NCBI GenBank assembly: GCA_022764465.1
Contig: JALERL010000096.1
Coordinates: forward strand, 1-57,846
Origin: Lachnospiraceae bacterium
Lineage (GTDB): Bacteria; Bacillota; Clostridia; Lachnospirales; Lachnospiraceae
Length of the DNA stretch: 57,846 nucleotides
Reading direction: 5' to 3'
In this document: piece by piece, positions 16,782 through 26,225 of the stretch
How the letters are laid out: every line of letters begins with the position of its first letter
Position numbering within the stretch: position 1 is the first letter of the stretch
Program-made: the position numbers and the translations under genes
Notes under the pieces: generated by a model
What the model saw: only the letters and a program-made list of their open reading frames with translations
Told to the model about the DNA's origin: nothing
The model's database searches: none

Positions 16782-18455
16782 GTGGAAATTAACACAATAG
16801 ATGCTGCGGTATTTTCAAAAATGTTTCTTGCCGGAGCAAAGAACTTAGAGGCGAAAAAAGAATGGATCAATGAGCTGAATGTCTTTCCGGTACCGGATGG
16901 AGATACCGGAACCAATATGTCCATGACGATCATGTCTGCGGCAAAGGCAGTCAGTGATCTTACGAATCCTACGATGGCAGAGCTTGCAAAGGCGATTTCA
17001 TCCGGATCCCTGCGTGGTGCAAGAGGTAACTCCGGTGTTATCTTATCACAGCTTTTCCGTGGATTTACCAAGGTGATCGCAGATTATGATACCTTAGACG
17101 TTGTGGTATTAACAGAGGCAATGCAGAAGGCAGTTGAGACTGCATATAAGGCAGTTATGAAGCCGAAGGAAGGAACGATTCTTACCGTTGCAAAGGGTGC
17201 AGCCAATAAGGCATTAGAATTAATGGAAGAGACCGATGACATCGTATTTTTCGTTGGTGAGGTCATTAAGGCAGCAGATCATGTATTAAGCAAGACTCCG
17301 GATATGCTTCCTGTGTTAAAGCAGGCAGGTGTTGTAGATTCCGGCGGACAGGGACTTGTGCAGGTGTTAAAGGGTGGTTATGACTCCCTGCTTGGCAAGG
17401 AGATCGACTATACGATCGAAGGTGCTTCAAACGGCTCCGGTGTGGTTAAGATCACACCACAGACAGAACAGGATATCAAGTTCGGATACTGTACAGAGTT
17501 TATCATTGTCTTAAACCAGCCGTTATCTGAGAAGCAGGAAGCAGAATATAAGGCGTACTTAGAGTCTATCGGTGATTCTATCGTTGTAGTTGCAGATGAT
17601 GAGATCGTAAAGACCCATGTACATACCAATGATCCGGGACTTGCGATCCAGAAGGCATTGACACATGGTTCTTTAAGTAAGATCAAGATCGATAATATGC
17701 GTGAAGAGCATCAGGAGAAGCTGATCAAGGACGCTGAGAAGTTAGCTGCCAAACAGGCAGAGGAAGAAGCAGAAGCTAAGGCAGATGAACCTGCAAAGGA
17801 GATGGGCTTTATCTCCGTATCGATCGGTGCAGGAATCAACGAGATTTTTACCGGCTTAGGCGTGGACTATATCATCGAAGGTGGTCAGACTATGAATCCG
17901 AGTACGGAGGATATGTTGACCGCGATCGAGAAAGTGAATGCGAAGAATATCTTTATCTTACCGAATAATAAGAATATCATCCTTGCTGCAAATCAGGCCG
18001 CAAGCTTAGTCGAAGATAAGAAGATCTTTGTAATCCCTACAAAGACAATTCCACAGGGTATTACAGCATTGATCAATTTTATCCCGGATCGTGATGCGAA
18101 GGAAAATGCTGACCGTATGACCGAGGAATTGGAGAATGTGAAGACCGGTCAGGTAACCTATGCAGTCCGTGATACCGAGATCGATGATAAGGTGATCAAA
18201 CAGGGCGATTACATGGGAATCGGTGATAAGTGTATCCTGTCTGTCGGCAAGGATATGGAAGAGACAACCAAAGAGATGGTAAAAGAGATGATAGACGCTG
18301 ATTCTTCCATCATCAGCGTTTACTATGGTGAAGAAGTGACAGAGGATGACGCCAATGCATTAGCTGCAGAGCTAGAAGAGGAATATCCGGATGTAGAAGT
18401 AGAACTTCACTTTGGTGGACAGCCGATTTATTATTATGTGATTTCGGTAGAGTAG
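16782..18455 (+). CDS. fakA: DAK2-domain fatty acid kinase catalytic subunit (FakA/YloV)
   Basis: A 557-residue cytosolic protein. FakA phosphorylates fatty acids held by a FakB protein, feeding phospholipid synthesis. The N-terminal DAK2 (DhaL) domain binds ATP and Mg with NVFPVPDGDTGTNMSM (about 30-45) and GARGNSGVILSQLFRG (about 75-90). A middle domain and a C-terminal DegV-like YloV domain (GFISVSIGAGINEIF, about 340) follow. The GTG at 16782 lies eight bases after a perfect AAGGAGG, so I prefer it to an in-frame start inside yloU. No fakB gene is in the window. Confidence 0.92.
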   Translation: MEINTIDAAVFSKMFLAGAKNLEAKKEWINELNVFPVPDGDTGTNMSMTIMSAAKAVSDLTNPTMAELAKAISSGSLRGARGNSGVILSQLFRGFTKVIADYDTLDVVVLTEAMQKAVETAYKAVMKPKEGTILTVAKGAANKALELMEETDDIVFFVGEVIKAADHVLSKTPDMLPVLKQAGVVDSGGQGLVQVLKGGYDSLLGKEIDYTIEGASNGSGVVKITPQTEQDIKFGYCTEFIIVLNQPLSEKQEAEYKAYLESIGDSIVVVADDEIVKTHVHTNDPGLAIQKALTHGSLSKIKIDNMREEHQEKLIKDAEKLAAKQAEEEAEAKADEPAKEMGFISVSIGAGINEIFTGLGVDYIIEGGQTMNPSTEDMLTAIEKVNAKNIFILPNNKNIILAANQAASLVEDKKIFVIPTKTIPQGITALINFIPDRDAKENADRMTEELENVKTGQVTYAVRDTEIDDKVIKQGDYMGIGDKCILSVGKDMEETTKEMVKEMIDADSSIISVYYGEEVTEDDANALAAELEEEYPDVEVELHFGGQPIYYYVISVE

Positions 18456-18480
18456 GCTTAAGAAAGGCTTAGGTAGTAGT

Positions 18481-20541
18481 GTGAATATAGAATCTTCGAT
18501 TTGTGAACTCAAGGGAATAGGTGAGAAGACAGGGAAGACGTTTGAAAAGCTGGGAGTATATACCATACGGGATATGCTTCTGGCTTTTCCGCGTGATTAC
18601 CGGAAAATGCCGGTCTGTGAACCGATCGCGGGTATTATGGACGGCAGGGAATATGCAGTCTGTGCAAGAGTGGTGGCAACACCGGTGGTCCGACGGACTG
18701 CAAACATGGTCATTACGGTTGCAAAGATTGCAGATGACAGTGCAGGGATGGAATTGATCTGGTTTCGGTCGCCATATATCAAAAGCAGCTTAAAGCCGGG
18801 CAACAGCTATGTTTTTCTTGGAAAGGCATTGGCAAAAAACGGACATATGACAATGGAACAGCCAGCAGTCTATACGAAGGAGCAATACGATGCATTATCA
18901 GACTCTTATCAGCCGGTTTATGCACTGACAAAAGGAATTACCAATAACCTGTTCCGTAAGACCATGAAGCAGGCCTGTGCATGTCTGGATGCATCCGTGG
19001 AGTTTTTACCACAGGATATCTTAAAACGGCGGAATCTGATGGCTTATGACGCAGCGGTGCGTCAGATGCATTTTCCGTCGGATCTTGAAACCTTACAGCG
19101 GGCACATGACAGACTGGCATTTAATGAGTTTTTCCTGTTCCTGCTTCAGATGCAGCAGTTAAAAGAACAAAAACAGCGTGTGATCAATCAATGTAAGATG
19201 GACGTACAGGATCCGGTTATTGCAAAGATAAAGCGTGCACTGCCCTATGAACTGACCGGGGCACAGCAGCGTTCGCTTACGGAGATCTTAGACAACCTGA
19301 AGGGAACCTACAGTATGCAACGGCTTCTGCAGGGGGATGTCGGCTCCGGTAAGACGATCGTTGCGTTTGCAGCGATGGCAGTGGCAGCAGAAAACGGATA
19401 CCAGTCTGCGATCATGGCGCCGACCGAGGTGCTTGCAAGACAGCATTATGAGAACTTTTCTGCGTGGTGTGAGGAGTTCGGCTTTGCTTATCCGGTCATT
19501 CTTCTGACCGGTTCTATGACGGCAAAGGAGAAGCTGCTGGCATATGAGAAGATCGCAGAGACAAAGAGTGCACTGATCATTGGTACACATGCACTGATCC
19601 AGGAAAAGGTGGCATATCAAAGCCTCGGACTGGTCATTACCGATGAGCAGCACCGCTTTGGTGTCAGACAGCGTGAAGTCTTTGCGGATAAGGGAGTGAT
19701 GCCGCACATTCTTGTGATGAGTGCAACCCCGATCCCGCGTACCCTTGCGATCATTCTCTATGGAGATCTGGATATTTCCGTAATGGATGAACTGCCGGCA
19801 AAGCGGCTGCCGATCAAGAACTGCGTGGTAGATGAAAGCTACCGGCAAAAAGCCTATGCTTTTATCAAAAAGGAAGTGGCAGCCGGGCATCAGGTATATA
19901 TCATCTGTCCACTGGTAGAAGAAAGTGAGAATATGGAAGGCAAAAATGTGACCGAGTATTCTGCGCAGTTAGCGCAGATCTTTGGCACCGGGATCACGGT
20001 TGGATGTCTGCACGGAAAGATGAAACCGAAGGAAAAAAATGAGATCATGGAAGAATTTTTGCAGAATAAGATCCAGATCCTTGTTTCCACAACGGTAGTA
20101 GAGGTCGGTGTCAACGTGCCAAATGCAACCGTGATGATGGTGGAAAATGCAGACCGTTTCGGATTAGCGCAGCTGCACCAGCTTAGAGGACGTGTCGGAC
20201 GAGGGGATGCACAATCCTACTGTATCTTTGTGAATACCTCGAAAGGGAAGACTGCCAAAAAGCGTCTGGAGATCTTAAACAAATCAAACGACGGATTTGA
20301 AATTGCAAGGGAAGATCTCAAGCTTCGTGGACCGGGAGATTTCTTCGGTATCCGGCAAAGCGGCATTATGAATTTTGCGGTCGGGGATGTATTCAATGAT
20401 GCTGCAATTTTATCCGCTGCATCCGAGGAAAGTAATCGTTTAAGTGAAGAAGATCCCTACTTAAAAAGCGAAAAAAACAGACGCCTTGGAAGTATTTTAG
20501 AAGAATACAGACAAAACATGGAAAACAATCTAAATATTTAG
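18481..20541 (+). CDS. recG: ATP-dependent DNA helicase RecG
   Basis: Remodels stalled forks and Holliday junctions. The 686-residue protein has the N-terminal wedge/OB domain (CELKGIGEKTGKTFEKLGV, then MELIWFRSPY), Walker A GDVGSGKT (about 287), GTHALIQ, DEQHRFGVRQR, SATPIPRTL and motif VI HQLRGRVGRG (about 562), all in order. The start is a GTG with TTAGGTAG before it. In Bacillus the order yloU-yloV-sdaAB-recG is similar; sdaAB is missing here. A perfect palindrome spans the stop codon. Confidence 0.96.
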   Translation: MNIESSICELKGIGEKTGKTFEKLGVYTIRDMLLAFPRDYRKMPVCEPIAGIMDGREYAVCARVVATPVVRRTANMVITVAKIADDSAGMELIWFRSPYIKSSLKPGNSYVFLGKALAKNGHMTMEQPAVYTKEQYDALSDSYQPVYALTKGITNNLFRKTMKQACACLDASVEFLPQDILKRRNLMAYDAAVRQMHFPSDLETLQRAHDRLAFNEFFLFLLQMQQLKEQKQRVINQCKMDVQDPVIAKIKRALPYELTGAQQRSLTEILDNLKGTYSMQRLLQGDVGSGKTIVAFAAMAVAAENGYQSAIMAPTEVLARQHYENFSAWCEEFGFAYPVILLTGSMTAKEKLLAYEKIAETKSALIIGTHALIQEKVAYQSLGLVITDEQHRFGVRQREVFADKGVMPHILVMSATPIPRTLAIILYGDLDISVMDELPAKRLPIKNCVVDESYRQKAYAFIKKEVAAGHQVYIICPLVEESENMEGKNVTEYSAQLAQIFGTGITVGCLHGKMKPKEKNEIMEEFLQNKIQILVSTTVVEVGVNVPNATVMMVENADRFGLAQLHQLRGRVGRGDAQSYCIFVNTSKGKTAKKRLEILNKSNDGFEIAREDLKLRGPGDFFGIRQSGIMNFAVGDVFNDAAILSAASEESNRLSEEDPYLKSEKNRRLGSILEEYRQNMENNLNI

Positions 20542-20548
20542 ATTGTTT
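20523..20548. terminator. 26-bp perfect palindrome at the recG stop
   Basis: Positions 20523-20548 read the same on both strands: a 13-bp half starting AAACAATCTAAAT. It covers the last codons of recG and ends in TTT. It could act as a weak terminator or protect the mRNA end. Confidence 0.5.
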
Positions 20549-20612
20549 CGAACTATTTCGCGACAAAATGGAGAAAATAGACATATTTTTAGCGAAAATA
20601 ACACTTCTTTTG

Positions 20613-20641
20613 TTGAATTCTATAAATTTATTTGCTAAAAT
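20613..20641 (+). promoter_or_regulatory. Sigma-A promoter of the chemoreceptor gene
   Basis: TTGAAT (20613-20618), 17 bp, TAAAAT (20636-20641), with TG one base before the -10. There is no sign of a flagellar sigma-D promoter. Confidence 0.65.
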
Positions 20642-20666
20642 AATCGTGAGGAATGGAGGAAAAGAT

Positions 20667-20726
20667 ATGAGAAAAGGCGGTATTTTATGGGAAAGACAAA
20701 AGAAAAAGAGAAAAAGGCGAAGGTAA
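20667..20726 (+). CDS. Possible 19-codon leader peptide before the chemoreceptor
   Basis: ATG at 20667 follows GGAGG by seven bases, the best ribosome site in this stretch. It encodes [19 protein letters not shown] and stops at 20724-20726, out of frame with and overlapping the chemoreceptor start at 20687. The peptide is almost only basic residues. It may couple translation to the receptor gene or be chance. Confidence 0.35.
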   Translation: MRKGGILWERQKKKRKRRR

Positions 20727-22813
20727 AAACCAGAAAAGCGAAAACGTTTTCGAAAAAATCTGGCTGTACACAGAAAATCAGTGCGAAAATGCTTTGTGTG
20801 ATCCTGCCGGTTCTGATCGGTGGCATGCTCATCTTAACGCTGGTCAGTATTTTCTCCGGGAGAAGGATCATTCAGGAGGAAGTGAAGTCCCAGATGACGG
20901 TTCAGTTAGAGAATAATGAACAGCAGATGATCTCTGAGATTGAATCGGCGGATGCGCTTGCAAAGCATATGGCGGGGATTGTAGCGACCACGTATAAGAC
21001 GGAGAAGCTGTTGGCATATGTTCAGTTCCTTAATAAGATGATCTATGAGGAAGATTGCATCTATGGAAGCGGAATCTGGTTTGAACCGAACAAGTATGAT
21101 GCCCAGCAGAGATTCGTTGCTCCGTATGTCTATAAGGATGGCGACGAACCGATCGTGACGTATGATTACAGCAAGAGTGCGTATGATTATCCGGGGAAGG
21201 AATACTATGTGCAGACGAAGGAGACAGGGAAATCTTACTATTCTGCACCACATCACGATGATACCTTAGATATTACGATCGTAACAATCGCAGAACCGAT
21301 CTTTGATCCGGATGGAAAGTATATGGGCTGTGTGACCGTGGATATTACGACCGATACGATCCAGCAGTTGACCGATACGATCAAGGTCGGTGAAAGCGGA
21401 CAGGCATTTCTGATCGCTTCTGACGGAACGTATATTGCCTGCGATGATAATACGAAGGTAATGAATACGAGGATCACAGAAGATGATAATGCTTCACTTG
21501 CAGCTGCCGGAACCGAGATCTTACAAAACGAGACCGGAATTACCGGGTTAAAAAAGGATGGCGTTGCATATCAGCTTTATTATTCGATGATTCCGAATGT
21601 AAACTGGAAGCTTGCCATTATGATCAAGGCATCGGAGTTAGATCAGCCGGTTGTCAGTCTTGGCATACAGCTTATCGTGATCGCACTGATCATCTGTATC
21701 CTTGTCGTTGCTACGATCTTAGTACAGATTAAGCATGTATCTTCACAGATCAACAAGGTGAAGAACTTTGCAGTGCAGTTGGCAGAGGGTAACTTTACCA
21801 TCCATAATCTGGATACTAGACGACGGGATGAACTCGGTGCAATGGGAGATTCCTTAAACGAAATGTATGGCTATAATAAGGATATCATCGGTAAAATATC
21901 GCGTCATTCACAGACCATGATACAGGCAAGCAATGCGCTTAGGGATTCTTCCAGGCAGCTTAAGAAAGAATTCGCACTGATCGATGATCTGCTGAATCAG
22001 GTCAATACCGATATGACGTCCTCTTCGGCGGCGACAGAAGAAGTTAATGCAGCGGTGGAAGAGGTGCATACATCGATTGGTGTCCTGACACGGGAGACGG
22101 AAAAGAGCCTGAATCTGTCAAATGAGATCAAGGATCGTGCATCACATATTTTAGACAGCAGCACGCAGTCATATGAACTTGCAACGGATCTGTCTGCAAA
22201 GCATCAGGCAGGATTACAGGAGAGTATCCAGAATGCTGCTGTGGTACACTCTATCGGGGAACTTGCCGATGTGATTTCCGGTATTGCCGAACAGATCAAT
22301 CTGCTTTCCTTAAACGCTTCGATCGAAGCTGCAAGAGCCGGAGATCAGGGCAAAGGATTTGCGGTGGTCGCAACGGAGATCGGCAAGCTGGCAAAGGAAA
22401 CGTCACAGGCAGTGAAGCAGATCAAGGATACGATCGTGGATGTGCAAGGTGCCTTTGATGGTATGGTTGACCAGTCGGGAGCCTTGTTACACTTTATGAC
22501 GGATACGGTAGCACCGGATTATGATGCCTTTGTCAATGTCTCAAAACAGTACGGGGAAGATGCGAAGACGATTGAAAGCTTTTCAAATGATATTGCCGAG
22601 ATGGCATCGAATATCGGTAAGATCATAGAAGAAGTCAGTCAGGCAATCGGCAATATTGCAGAATCTTCCCAGAACACCGTGGGACACAGCCGTCAGATCA
22701 TACAGTCGGTAGGTTCGGTATCCGGAATCGTGAATCATATCGGGGATATGTCCATAGAACAGCAGGAGATTGCCGGAGAACTAAAAGGAGTCGTAAACAA
22801 GTTTCAGTTATGA
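20687..22813 (+). CDS. Methyl-accepting chemotaxis protein with dCache sensor
   Basis: A 708-residue transmembrane chemoreceptor. A Lys-rich cytoplasmic start (1-34) is followed by helix 1 (about 35-57), a large extracellular Cache sensor (about 58-318, with [26 protein letters not shown] and VTVDI), helix 2 (about 322-346), HAMP, and the signalling domain. The signalling tip holds [20 protein letters not shown] (about 540-559) and [13 protein letters not shown]. The ligand is unknown; Cache domains often bind amino acids or organic acids. AAAGGCGG six bases before the ATG supports the start. It is a lone receptor without che genes nearby. Confidence 0.93.
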   Translation: MGKTKEKEKKAKVKTRKAKTFSKKSGCTQKISAKMLCVILPVLIGGMLILTLVSIFSGRRIIQEEVKSQMTVQLENNEQQMISEIESADALAKHMAGIVATTYKTEKLLAYVQFLNKMIYEEDCIYGSGIWFEPNKYDAQQRFVAPYVYKDGDEPIVTYDYSKSAYDYPGKEYYVQTKETGKSYYSAPHHDDTLDITIVTIAEPIFDPDGKYMGCVTVDITTDTIQQLTDTIKVGESGQAFLIASDGTYIACDDNTKVMNTRITEDDNASLAAAGTEILQNETGITGLKKDGVAYQLYYSMIPNVNWKLAIMIKASELDQPVVSLGIQLIVIALIICILVVATILVQIKHVSSQINKVKNFAVQLAEGNFTIHNLDTRRRDELGAMGDSLNEMYGYNKDIIGKISRHSQTMIQASNALRDSSRQLKKEFALIDDLLNQVNTDMTSSSAATEEVNAAVEEVHTSIGVLTRETEKSLNLSNEIKDRASHILDSSTQSYELATDLSAKHQAGLQESIQNAAVVHSIGELADVISGIAEQINLLSLNASIEAARAGDQGKGFAVVATEIGKLAKETSQAVKQIKDTIVDVQGAFDGMVDQSGALLHFMTDTVAPDYDAFVNVSKQYGEDAKTIESFSNDIAEMASNIGKIIEEVSQAIGNIAESSQNTVGHSRQIIQSVGSVSGIVNHIGDMSIEQQEIAGELKGVVNKFQL

Positions 22814-22828
22814 TTCCCATACAGTAAA

Positions 22829-22860
22829 AAGCCGTGGATAAGATCCACGGCTTCTCTTTT
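22829..22860. terminator. Bidirectional terminator between the chemoreceptor and ssp genes
   Basis: AAGCCGTGGAT (22829-22839) pairs with ATCCACGGCTT (22843-22853), loop AAG, then CTCTTTT on the plus side and an A-run on the other. It serves both convergent genes. Confidence 0.85.
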
Positions 22861-23062
22861 ACTTACCAGCCATCTGTTTTTCCTGAGCTTCGATCATTTT
22901 CTTGACCATATAACCACCAACGGAACCATTCTGACGGGATGTTAAATCTCCGTTATATCCATCAGAAAGTGGTACGCCAAGTTCGTTTGCTACCTCGAAT
23001 TTGAACTGGTTTAATGCACTTTTTGCTTCTGGAACTACTGATTTGTTCGAACGATTTGTCAT
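22859..23062 (-). CDS. Alpha/beta-type small acid-soluble spore protein
   Basis: A 67-residue protein that coats DNA in the dormant spore and protects it from UV. The family blocks are FKFEVANELGVPL (with the GPR cleavage region at the F-E-V/A stretch) and the C-terminal GDLTSRQNGSVGGYMVKKMI. The start follows AGGAGG. It should be made only in the forespore; a sigma-G-like -10 lies upstream. This is direct evidence for a spore former. Confidence 0.96.
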   Translation of the reverse strand: MTNRSNKSVVPEAKSALNQFKFEVANELGVPLSDGYNGDLTSRQNGSVGGYMVKKMIEAQEKQMAGK

Positions 23063-23123
23063 GATGATTTCCTCCTTTGATCAGCTAGTAAAATGAAAAG
23101 AAATATTGGATTCCTTTCACTTA

Positions 23124-23130
23124 TAGTATG
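23124..23130 (-). promoter_or_regulatory. Sigma-G-like -10 element of the spore protein gene
   Basis: On the minus strand CATACTA, an exact match to the forespore sigma-G -10 (CATNMTA), lies about 62 bases before the ATG. The -35 about 18 bases further (GTGTAA) matches poorly, so the call rests on the -10 and the gene's nature. Confidence 0.45.
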
Positions 23131-23190
23131 AGCTGCATCATGGTATTTACACTGGAAAAGAGAACATAATCTGACAAAAAATTCTGAAAA

Positions 23191-24933
23191 TCAATCATTT
23201 TCGCAAAGCGCGATCCCGGAAATATCCGGATGGATCGTCATCGAATAATTCGTGTAGTAGATGACGAAGCCTGGAACAGCACCGTTTGGCTTTTTGACAT
23301 TTTTCCGTTCCAGATAATCGATTTCCACCTTTTCATTTTCGCGTCCCTTGGAATAGAAGCCGGCAAGCCGTGCCGCTTCCTCATAGGTGCGGTCCGGAAG
23401 CTCCTTGCCGTTGGTACGCACGATCACATGGGAACCCGGCATGCCCTTGGCATGGAACCACCAGTCACCGCCATTGGCGAACTTAAAGGTAAGTTCATCA
23501 TTCTGGTAGTTGTTTTTTCCTACATAAATATCGAATCCATCCGAAGAACGATAGTGGAACGGCTTACTCTTGATGCGTGCACGCTTTTCCCCACTCCGTT
23601 TGCGGATATATCCGTATGCGATCAGTTCTTCCTTGATCTGGACAAGATCCTCCTCGGATTCGGCAATAGAAAGAGCGGTGGAGATGGAGTCTAGATGATC
23701 CATTTCCTGTTTGGTTTCTGCAAGCAGTGTTTCGAGTGCTTCACTCGTACGTTTTAACTTGTTGTATTTTGCAAAATATTTTTTTGCATTTTCGGAAGGT
23801 GTCAGTGTTGGATCAAGCGGAATCGTAATGTCTTCGTTTGTGTAATAATTCGGCACAGTCACCTTTGTGGCACCTTCTTCTACACCGTAACCATAGGTGT
23901 TTAACAGTTCGCCGTATACACGGTATTTGTCCCGCTTTGCGGTATCCTGCATCTGTTTTGCCTGAAGCGCGTACTTTTTATGGCTACGCTCGGAAGCAGT
24001 TGTTACGATCCTTCTTAGGTCGGATGACTTCTGCCGGATTCTGGTGTAGATATTTTTCCGTGCATAGAACTGCTCAAGCACATAGGAGATCGATTCGTTA
24101 TACTCGCTGCCAAGATCCTGATACTGTGTCAGCTCGACCGGTGCGAAATCAATCGGTTCCTTGTCTTTTAGAATGATATGCGGATGGAAGTTCCCTGTTT
24201 TTACATCCTCCATCAGCCAGCTGAAATTGTGATACAGATGAAGTCCCATATCTGGTGTCAGGGATGCAGTAGCCATATCACCGTCGATCGAAGCACGGAA
24301 GCAGATCTCCTGTGCGATGACCGGACTGATCCCGGTGTAGGTAGTATAGATTGCCTTTGCAATGGAGCAAGGCTTTGTAAGCACCTGCGTGAGGAATTCT
24401 TCTTCTGTCGTAAGAAGTGGATCGTACTTATCCTGTGTCTGCGGGATAAAATAAGTGCGTCCCGGAAGTACCTCACGGATCGAACTCATCTGTGAGGAAA
24501 CGTGTTTGATACTGTCTATGATACGATCGTTTTCGTCACAGAAGATAATATTACTGTGCTTTCCCATCAGTTCGACGATCAGCTTTTTCGTGCGAAGGTC
24601 GCCTAACTCATCGAGGTGTTCAATGTGAAGGCAGAGAATACGCTCTAAGCCCGGCTGTGTGATTGAAAGGATCCTGCCGTTTGCAATGTGCTTGCGAAGC
24701 AGCATGCAGAAGTTCGGTGCAGTCATCGGACTTGGCTTATTTACTCCGGTCAGATAGACAAACGGAAGAGAAGCACTTGCTGAGAGGGCAAGGCGGTAAT
24801 TACCGCTGCTTCCTTTCATCGTTAAAAGCAGTTCATCTGTTTCCGGCTGTGCGATCTTACTGATCCTTGCATTTGTCATTACTTTATTTAATTCAGCAGC
24901 AAGACTTGCTACTGTAATACCATCTAATGCCAT
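23191..24933 (-). CDS. rqcH: NFACT-family ribosome quality control factor RqcH
   Basis: Binds stalled 50S subunits carrying peptidyl-tRNA and recruits tRNA-Ala to add alanine tails, marking the chain for degradation. The 580-residue protein starts MALDGITVASLAAELNKVMT and has the NFACT-N region with E97-R98, aligned to the DR pair of Bacillus RqcH. A long coiled coil (about 270-430) and the NFACT-R domain (FKFANGGDWWFHAKGMPGSH, about 500) follow. Older annotations call it fibronectin-binding protein. AGGAGG precedes the ATG at 24933; an upstream in-frame ATG lies across its promoter. It is divergent from yicC. Confidence 0.93.
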   Translation of the reverse strand: MALDGITVASLAAELNKVMTNARISKIAQPETDELLLTMKGSSGNYRLALSASASLPFVYLTGVNKPSPMTAPNFCMLLRKHIANGRILSITQPGLERILCLHIEHLDELGDLRTKKLIVELMGKHSNIIFCDENDRIIDSIKHVSSQMSSIREVLPGRTYFIPQTQDKYDPLLTTEEEFLTQVLTKPCSIAKAIYTTYTGISPVIAQEICFRASIDGDMATASLTPDMGLHLYHNFSWLMEDVKTGNFHPHIILKDKEPIDFAPVELTQYQDLGSEYNESISYVLEQFYARKNIYTRIRQKSSDLRRIVTTASERSHKKYALQAKQMQDTAKRDKYRVYGELLNTYGYGVEEGATKVTVPNYYTNEDITIPLDPTLTPSENAKKYFAKYNKLKRTSEALETLLAETKQEMDHLDSISTALSIAESEEDLVQIKEELIAYGYIRKRSGEKRARIKSKPFHYRSSDGFDIYVGKNNYQNDELTFKFANGGDWWFHAKGMPGSHVIVRTNGKELPDRTYEEAARLAGFYSKGRENEKVEIDYLERKNVKKPNGAVPGFVIYYTNYSMTIHPDISGIALCEND

Positions 24934-24967
24934 AGCATTTGACCTCCTGTAACTGTCATTTTCTATG

Positions 24968-24996
24968 ATTATAGCGAAGAACCAAAAAAAATACAA
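24968..24996 (-). promoter_or_regulatory. Sigma-A promoter of rqcH
   Basis: Minus strand: TTGTAT, 17 bp, TATAAT. It gives a short leader to the ATG at 24933. Confidence 0.7.
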
Positions 24997-25016
24997 GGAC
25001 AGGTGCAGATTTGGAT

Positions 25017-25045
25017 TTGACGAATGAAGAATTTTCAACTATAAT
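25017..25045 (+). promoter_or_regulatory. Sigma-A promoter of yicC-remA-gmk-rpoZ
   Basis: TTGACG (25017-25022), 17 bp, TATAAT (25040-25045). It is close to consensus and directed away from the rqcH promoter 21 bp to the left. Confidence 0.8.
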
Positions 25046-25074
25046 ATATTCATCTATGCACATAGGAGGCATAT

Positions 25075-25953
25075 ATGATTAAAAGTATGACCGGATTTGG
25101 TCGGTGTGAAATAGAAAAAAACAATCGAAAAGTAACCGTAGAAATCAAATCTGTCAATCATCGTTATCTGGATGTGAATATGAAGATGCCAAAGAGTTTA
25201 GGTGTCTTTGAGAGCGCAGTGCGTAATCTGCTCAAGGAATATATCCAGCGAGGCAAGGTAGACGTATTTTTTACATACGAAGATTTTAATGAAGCTAATG
25301 TTTCCTTAAAATACAACGAGACATTGGCTGCGGAGTATCTGAAATATCTGCGGCAGATGGCAGAGCAGTTTGGTATCGAAGACGATATCCGGGTAAGTAC
25401 CTTATCCAGATATCCGGAAGTCCTTACCATGGAACAGCAGGACATGGATGATAAGGAAGTCTGGGCAGTGGTAGAAGAAGCTGTCCGTGGCGCATGTGAG
25501 AAACTGGTTGAGAGCCGGATCACCGAGGGCGAGAACCTGAAAACAGATCTGGTCGCAAAGTTAGACCAGATGTTAGAATATGTAAGCTATATCGAGGAGC
25601 GTTCCCCGGAGATCTTAAAGGAATACCGCAAACGGTTAGAGGGGAAAATCCAGGAAGTACTTGGCGATACGCAGTTAGAGGAGTCCAGGATTGCTGCTGA
25701 AGTTACGATCTTTGCAGATAAGATCTGTGTGGATGAAGAGACGGTGCGCCTAAGAAGCCATGTCCAGGGCATGAAGGATACTCTGCTTGAAGGCGGCGGT
25801 ATCGGAAGAAAGCTCGACTTTATTGCACAGGAGATGAACCGGGAGGCCAATACGATCCTCTCGAAAGCAAATGATCTGGCAATTTCGAATCTGGGTATCA
25901 GTCTAAAGACCGATATTGAAAAGGTTCGTGAACAGATCCAGAACATTGAATAA
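25075..25953 (+). CDS. yicC: YicC family endoribonuclease
   Basis: A 292-residue cytosolic RNase family; E. coli YicC cuts RNA and helps degrade the sRNA RyhB, and Bacillus YloC is the same family. The N-terminal signature is MIKSMTGFGRCE, then VEIKSVNHRYLDV (about 22-34). The C-terminal DUF1732 part ends with GGGIGRKLDFIAQEMNREAN (about 240-259), which holds conserved acidic residues. It starts after AGGAGG. The order yicC-remA-gmk-rpoZ is the Bacillus yloC-remA-gmk-rpoZ block. Confidence 0.94.
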   Translation: MIKSMTGFGRCEIEKNNRKVTVEIKSVNHRYLDVNMKMPKSLGVFESAVRNLLKEYIQRGKVDVFFTYEDFNEANVSLKYNETLAAEYLKYLRQMAEQFGIEDDIRVSTLSRYPEVLTMEQQDMDDKEVWAVVEEAVRGACEKLVESRITEGENLKTDLVAKLDQMLEYVSYIEERSPEILKEYRKRLEGKIQEVLGDTQLEESRIAAEVTIFADKICVDEETVRLRSHVQGMKDTLLEGGGIGRKLDFIAQEMNREANTILSKANDLAISNLGISLKTDIEKVREQIQNIE

Positions 25954-25962
25954 GGAGATGTC

Positions 25963-26205
25963 ATGGCAGGACTTATGAACATCGGATTTGGCAATGTAGT
26001 CTCTACCGAGAAGATCGTTGCCATTATCACACCGGATTCTGCACCGGCAAAGCGGATTGTTCAGCGTGCGAAGGAAGAAGAACGTATCATTGATGCGACG
26101 CAGGGAAGACGCACGAGAGCAATCCTTATTATGGAAAAAAATCAGGTAGTATTATCTGCATTGCAGCCGGATACGTTATCCGGCAGATATCAGACTTTTT
26201 ACTAG
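25963..26205 (+). CDS. remA: Extracellular matrix regulator RemA (DUF370)
   Basis: An 80-residue DNA-binding regulator. In Bacillus RemA forms rings that wrap DNA and turns on biofilm-matrix and osmoprotection genes. The family blocks are [18 protein letters not shown] (about 5-22), the basic [20 protein letters not shown] and the GRRTRAIL region. It starts nine bases after yicC with AAGGAG before it. Its targets here are not visible. Confidence 0.93.
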   Translation: MAGLMNIGFGNVVSTEKIVAIITPDSAPAKRIVQRAKEEERIIDATQGRRTRAILIMEKNQVVLSALQPDTLSGRYQTFY

Positions 26206-26225
26206 AAAGGAAGACTATCATTATT

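Noticed and set aside
19288..19890. 200-codon minus-strand ORF inside recG
   Set aside because: Antisense to conserved helicase motifs, Cys/His-rich chance composition, no ribosome site.
20667..20726. Frameshifted true N-terminus of the chemoreceptor
   Set aside because: The receptor has its own ATG and ribosome site and a complete membrane helix; the 19-codon frame ends quickly. Kept as a leader ORF instead.
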